A stretch of 15,104 nucleotides of DNA from Candidatus Hydrogenedentota bacterium (GTDB lineage Bacteria; Hydrogenedentota; Hydrogenedentia; Hydrogenedentales; CAITNO01). The notes beneath the pieces are model-generated. The model had not been told where the DNA came from, made no database searches, and was given only the letters and a program-made list of their open reading frames with translations. Positions 14,424 through 15,104 of this stretch are shown piece after piece. Where the stretch lies: NCBI GenBank assembly GCA_029554925.1, contig JAKPUV010000139.1, forward strand, positions 1-15,104, in the 5' to 3' direction. The position numbers and the translations under genes were made by a program. The first letter of the stretch is position 1. Each line of letters begins with the position of its first letter.

Positions 14424-15023
14424 CTACAGCGGCAGCGCCAGCTTCGCGCCCAGGGCGCGCGCGCGCCGCAGCGTCTTCTCCGGCAGGCGCTGCCGTTCCC
14501 GAAGGGCGCACAGGCCCACAAACAGGACTTCCGGCCGCCGGACCCCCAGCATGCGCAGGACCGACCGCATCAGCGGAACCATGCGGGTCGTCCACCGCGC
14601 CAGCGGCCCGGGGGCGGCGGACGACGCGACAATCAGGCCGCGGCGCGCGCGGTCCGGCGGGCGCGTTTTCGGGGCGCCCATGCCCCAGGGCCAGTAGGCG
14701 AAGCAGACCAGCCGCTCGATAAACCGCTTCATGAGCGCCGTCACCGTCCAGAAATTCATGGGCGACGCCAGCACCACGGCGTCCGACGCGGCGATCTCGT
14801 CCAGAATCGCGCCCATCTCGTCCGGCAGCGGGCAGACGCCCCGCTCCGGCCCCGGCGTCTGCGTGCATGCGCGGCAGTTGCGGCAGAACTCGACCCGCGC
14901 GTCCAGCAGGTGGATTTTCCGGGTCTCCGCGCCCGCGGCCCGCGCGCCCTCCAGCACGGCGTCCACCAGCGTGTCCACCACGCCGTCCCGCCGGTAGGTT
15001 CCAACCACCGCTGTGACCTTCAT
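14424..15023 (-). CDS. Flavodoxin-fold NAD(P)H-dependent FMN reductase / iron-sulfur flavoprotein-like
   Basis: The 199-residue protein has a flavodoxin-like N-terminus (MKVTAVVGTYRRDGVVDTLVDAVLEG). A Cys motif follows at C47-X2-C50-X2-C53-X10-C64, then the LPDEM segment, the SPMNFWTVTALMKRFIERL helix (about 87-105) and a C-terminal SSAAPGP flavin-phosphate region. The spacing resembles iron-sulfur flavoproteins (Isf, CX2CX2CX4-7C) but is longer before the last Cys, so a cluster is possible but not certain. I choose ATG 15023; the frame to a TTG at 15092 would cover a promoter-like region. It lies 25 bp before oppA and may share its transcript. The physiological partner is unknown. Confidence 0.85.
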   Translation of the reverse strand: MKVTAVVGTYRRDGVVDTLVDAVLEGARAAGAETRKIHLLDARVEFCRNCRACTQTPGPERGVCPLPDEMGAILDEIAASDAVVLASPMNFWTVTALMKRFIERLVCFAYWPWGMGAPKTRPPDRARRGLIVASSAAPGPLARWTTRMVPLMRSVLRMLGVRRPEVLFVGLCALRERQRLPEKTLRRARALGAKLALPL

Positions 15024-15060
15024 CGCGCGCGCTTCCCGTGCCGGTTCCGTCAGCCCGGCA

Positions 15061-15092
15061 TAGGATAGCAGGAAGCGCGCCGCCCGGCGCAA
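15061..15092 (-). promoter_or_regulatory. Possible promoter of the flavoprotein-opp unit
   Basis: On the minus strand TTGCGC (15092-15087) and TATCCT (15067-15062) are 19 bp apart, a little wider than optimal. A start near 15055 leaves about 31 nt of leader. It is weak evidence, and sequence beyond the window edge is missing. Confidence 0.3.
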
Positions 15093-15104
15093 TCCGCCCC
15101 CGCA

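Noticed and set aside
14399..14521. 41-residue upstream extension of oppA
   Set aside because: It is Arg/Cys-rich, overlaps the end of the flavoprotein gene, and would bury the lipoprotein signal sequence.

Overview
The window is high-GC bacterial DNA (roughly 70% by eye) carrying chromosomal metabolic genes. The gene content does not fix the phylum. Three features resemble what I associate with uncultured PVC- or Hydrogenedentes-type genomes: intergenic 'TTCCCAAG...CTTGGGAA' palindromes, period-9 'ATGGAC' repeats, and adjacent anaerobic enzymes. That placement is inference only. Long open frames opposite real genes are plentiful, as expected at this GC, and were discarded.

Left part (1-2552): the last 20 codons of a gene entering from the left; a repeat-rich gap (64-327) with small hairpins, a roughly 150-bp dyad element and a period-9 repeat; a secreted 5'-nucleotidase-type metallophosphoesterase on the minus strand; and, divergent from it, a complete MntA/HepT (nucleotidyltransferase/HEPN) toxin-antitoxin pair with overlapping reading frames.

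Amino-acid biosynthesis (2666-5692, plus strand): hisF, then a 193-bp gap with two GC-rich hairpins and a 16-codon frame that has its own ribosome-binding site and one Trp codon, then trpE and trpG overlapping by 4 bp. The other his and trp genes are absent from the window.

Nitrogen stress cluster (8923-5703, minus strand): a Cys-rich ferredoxin-like protein, hydroxylamine reductase/hybrid cluster protein (hcp) with all cluster ligands, and a SAM methyltransferase 3 bp downstream. Upstream lies a perfect TTGAC-N4-GTCAA site centred at -41.5 from a predicted start site. This is the class II geometry for a Crp/Fnr-family activator and suggests control by low oxygen or nitric oxide.

Unknown membrane pair (9248-9974, plus strand): a protein with a hydrophilic N-terminal half and three membrane segments, followed by a 36-residue single-span protein. 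I recognise neither. The first contains a run of nine G.

Right part (15023-9987, minus strand): a flavodoxin-fold flavoprotein with a Cys cluster; an oppA-oppB-oppC peptide transporter set lacking its ATPase genes; and a membrane-anchored alpha/beta hydrolase that appears to have its own promoter.

Most genes are well-known families. The points most deserving follow-up are the Fnr-type site, the unknown membrane pair, the orphan Opp set, and the repeats.
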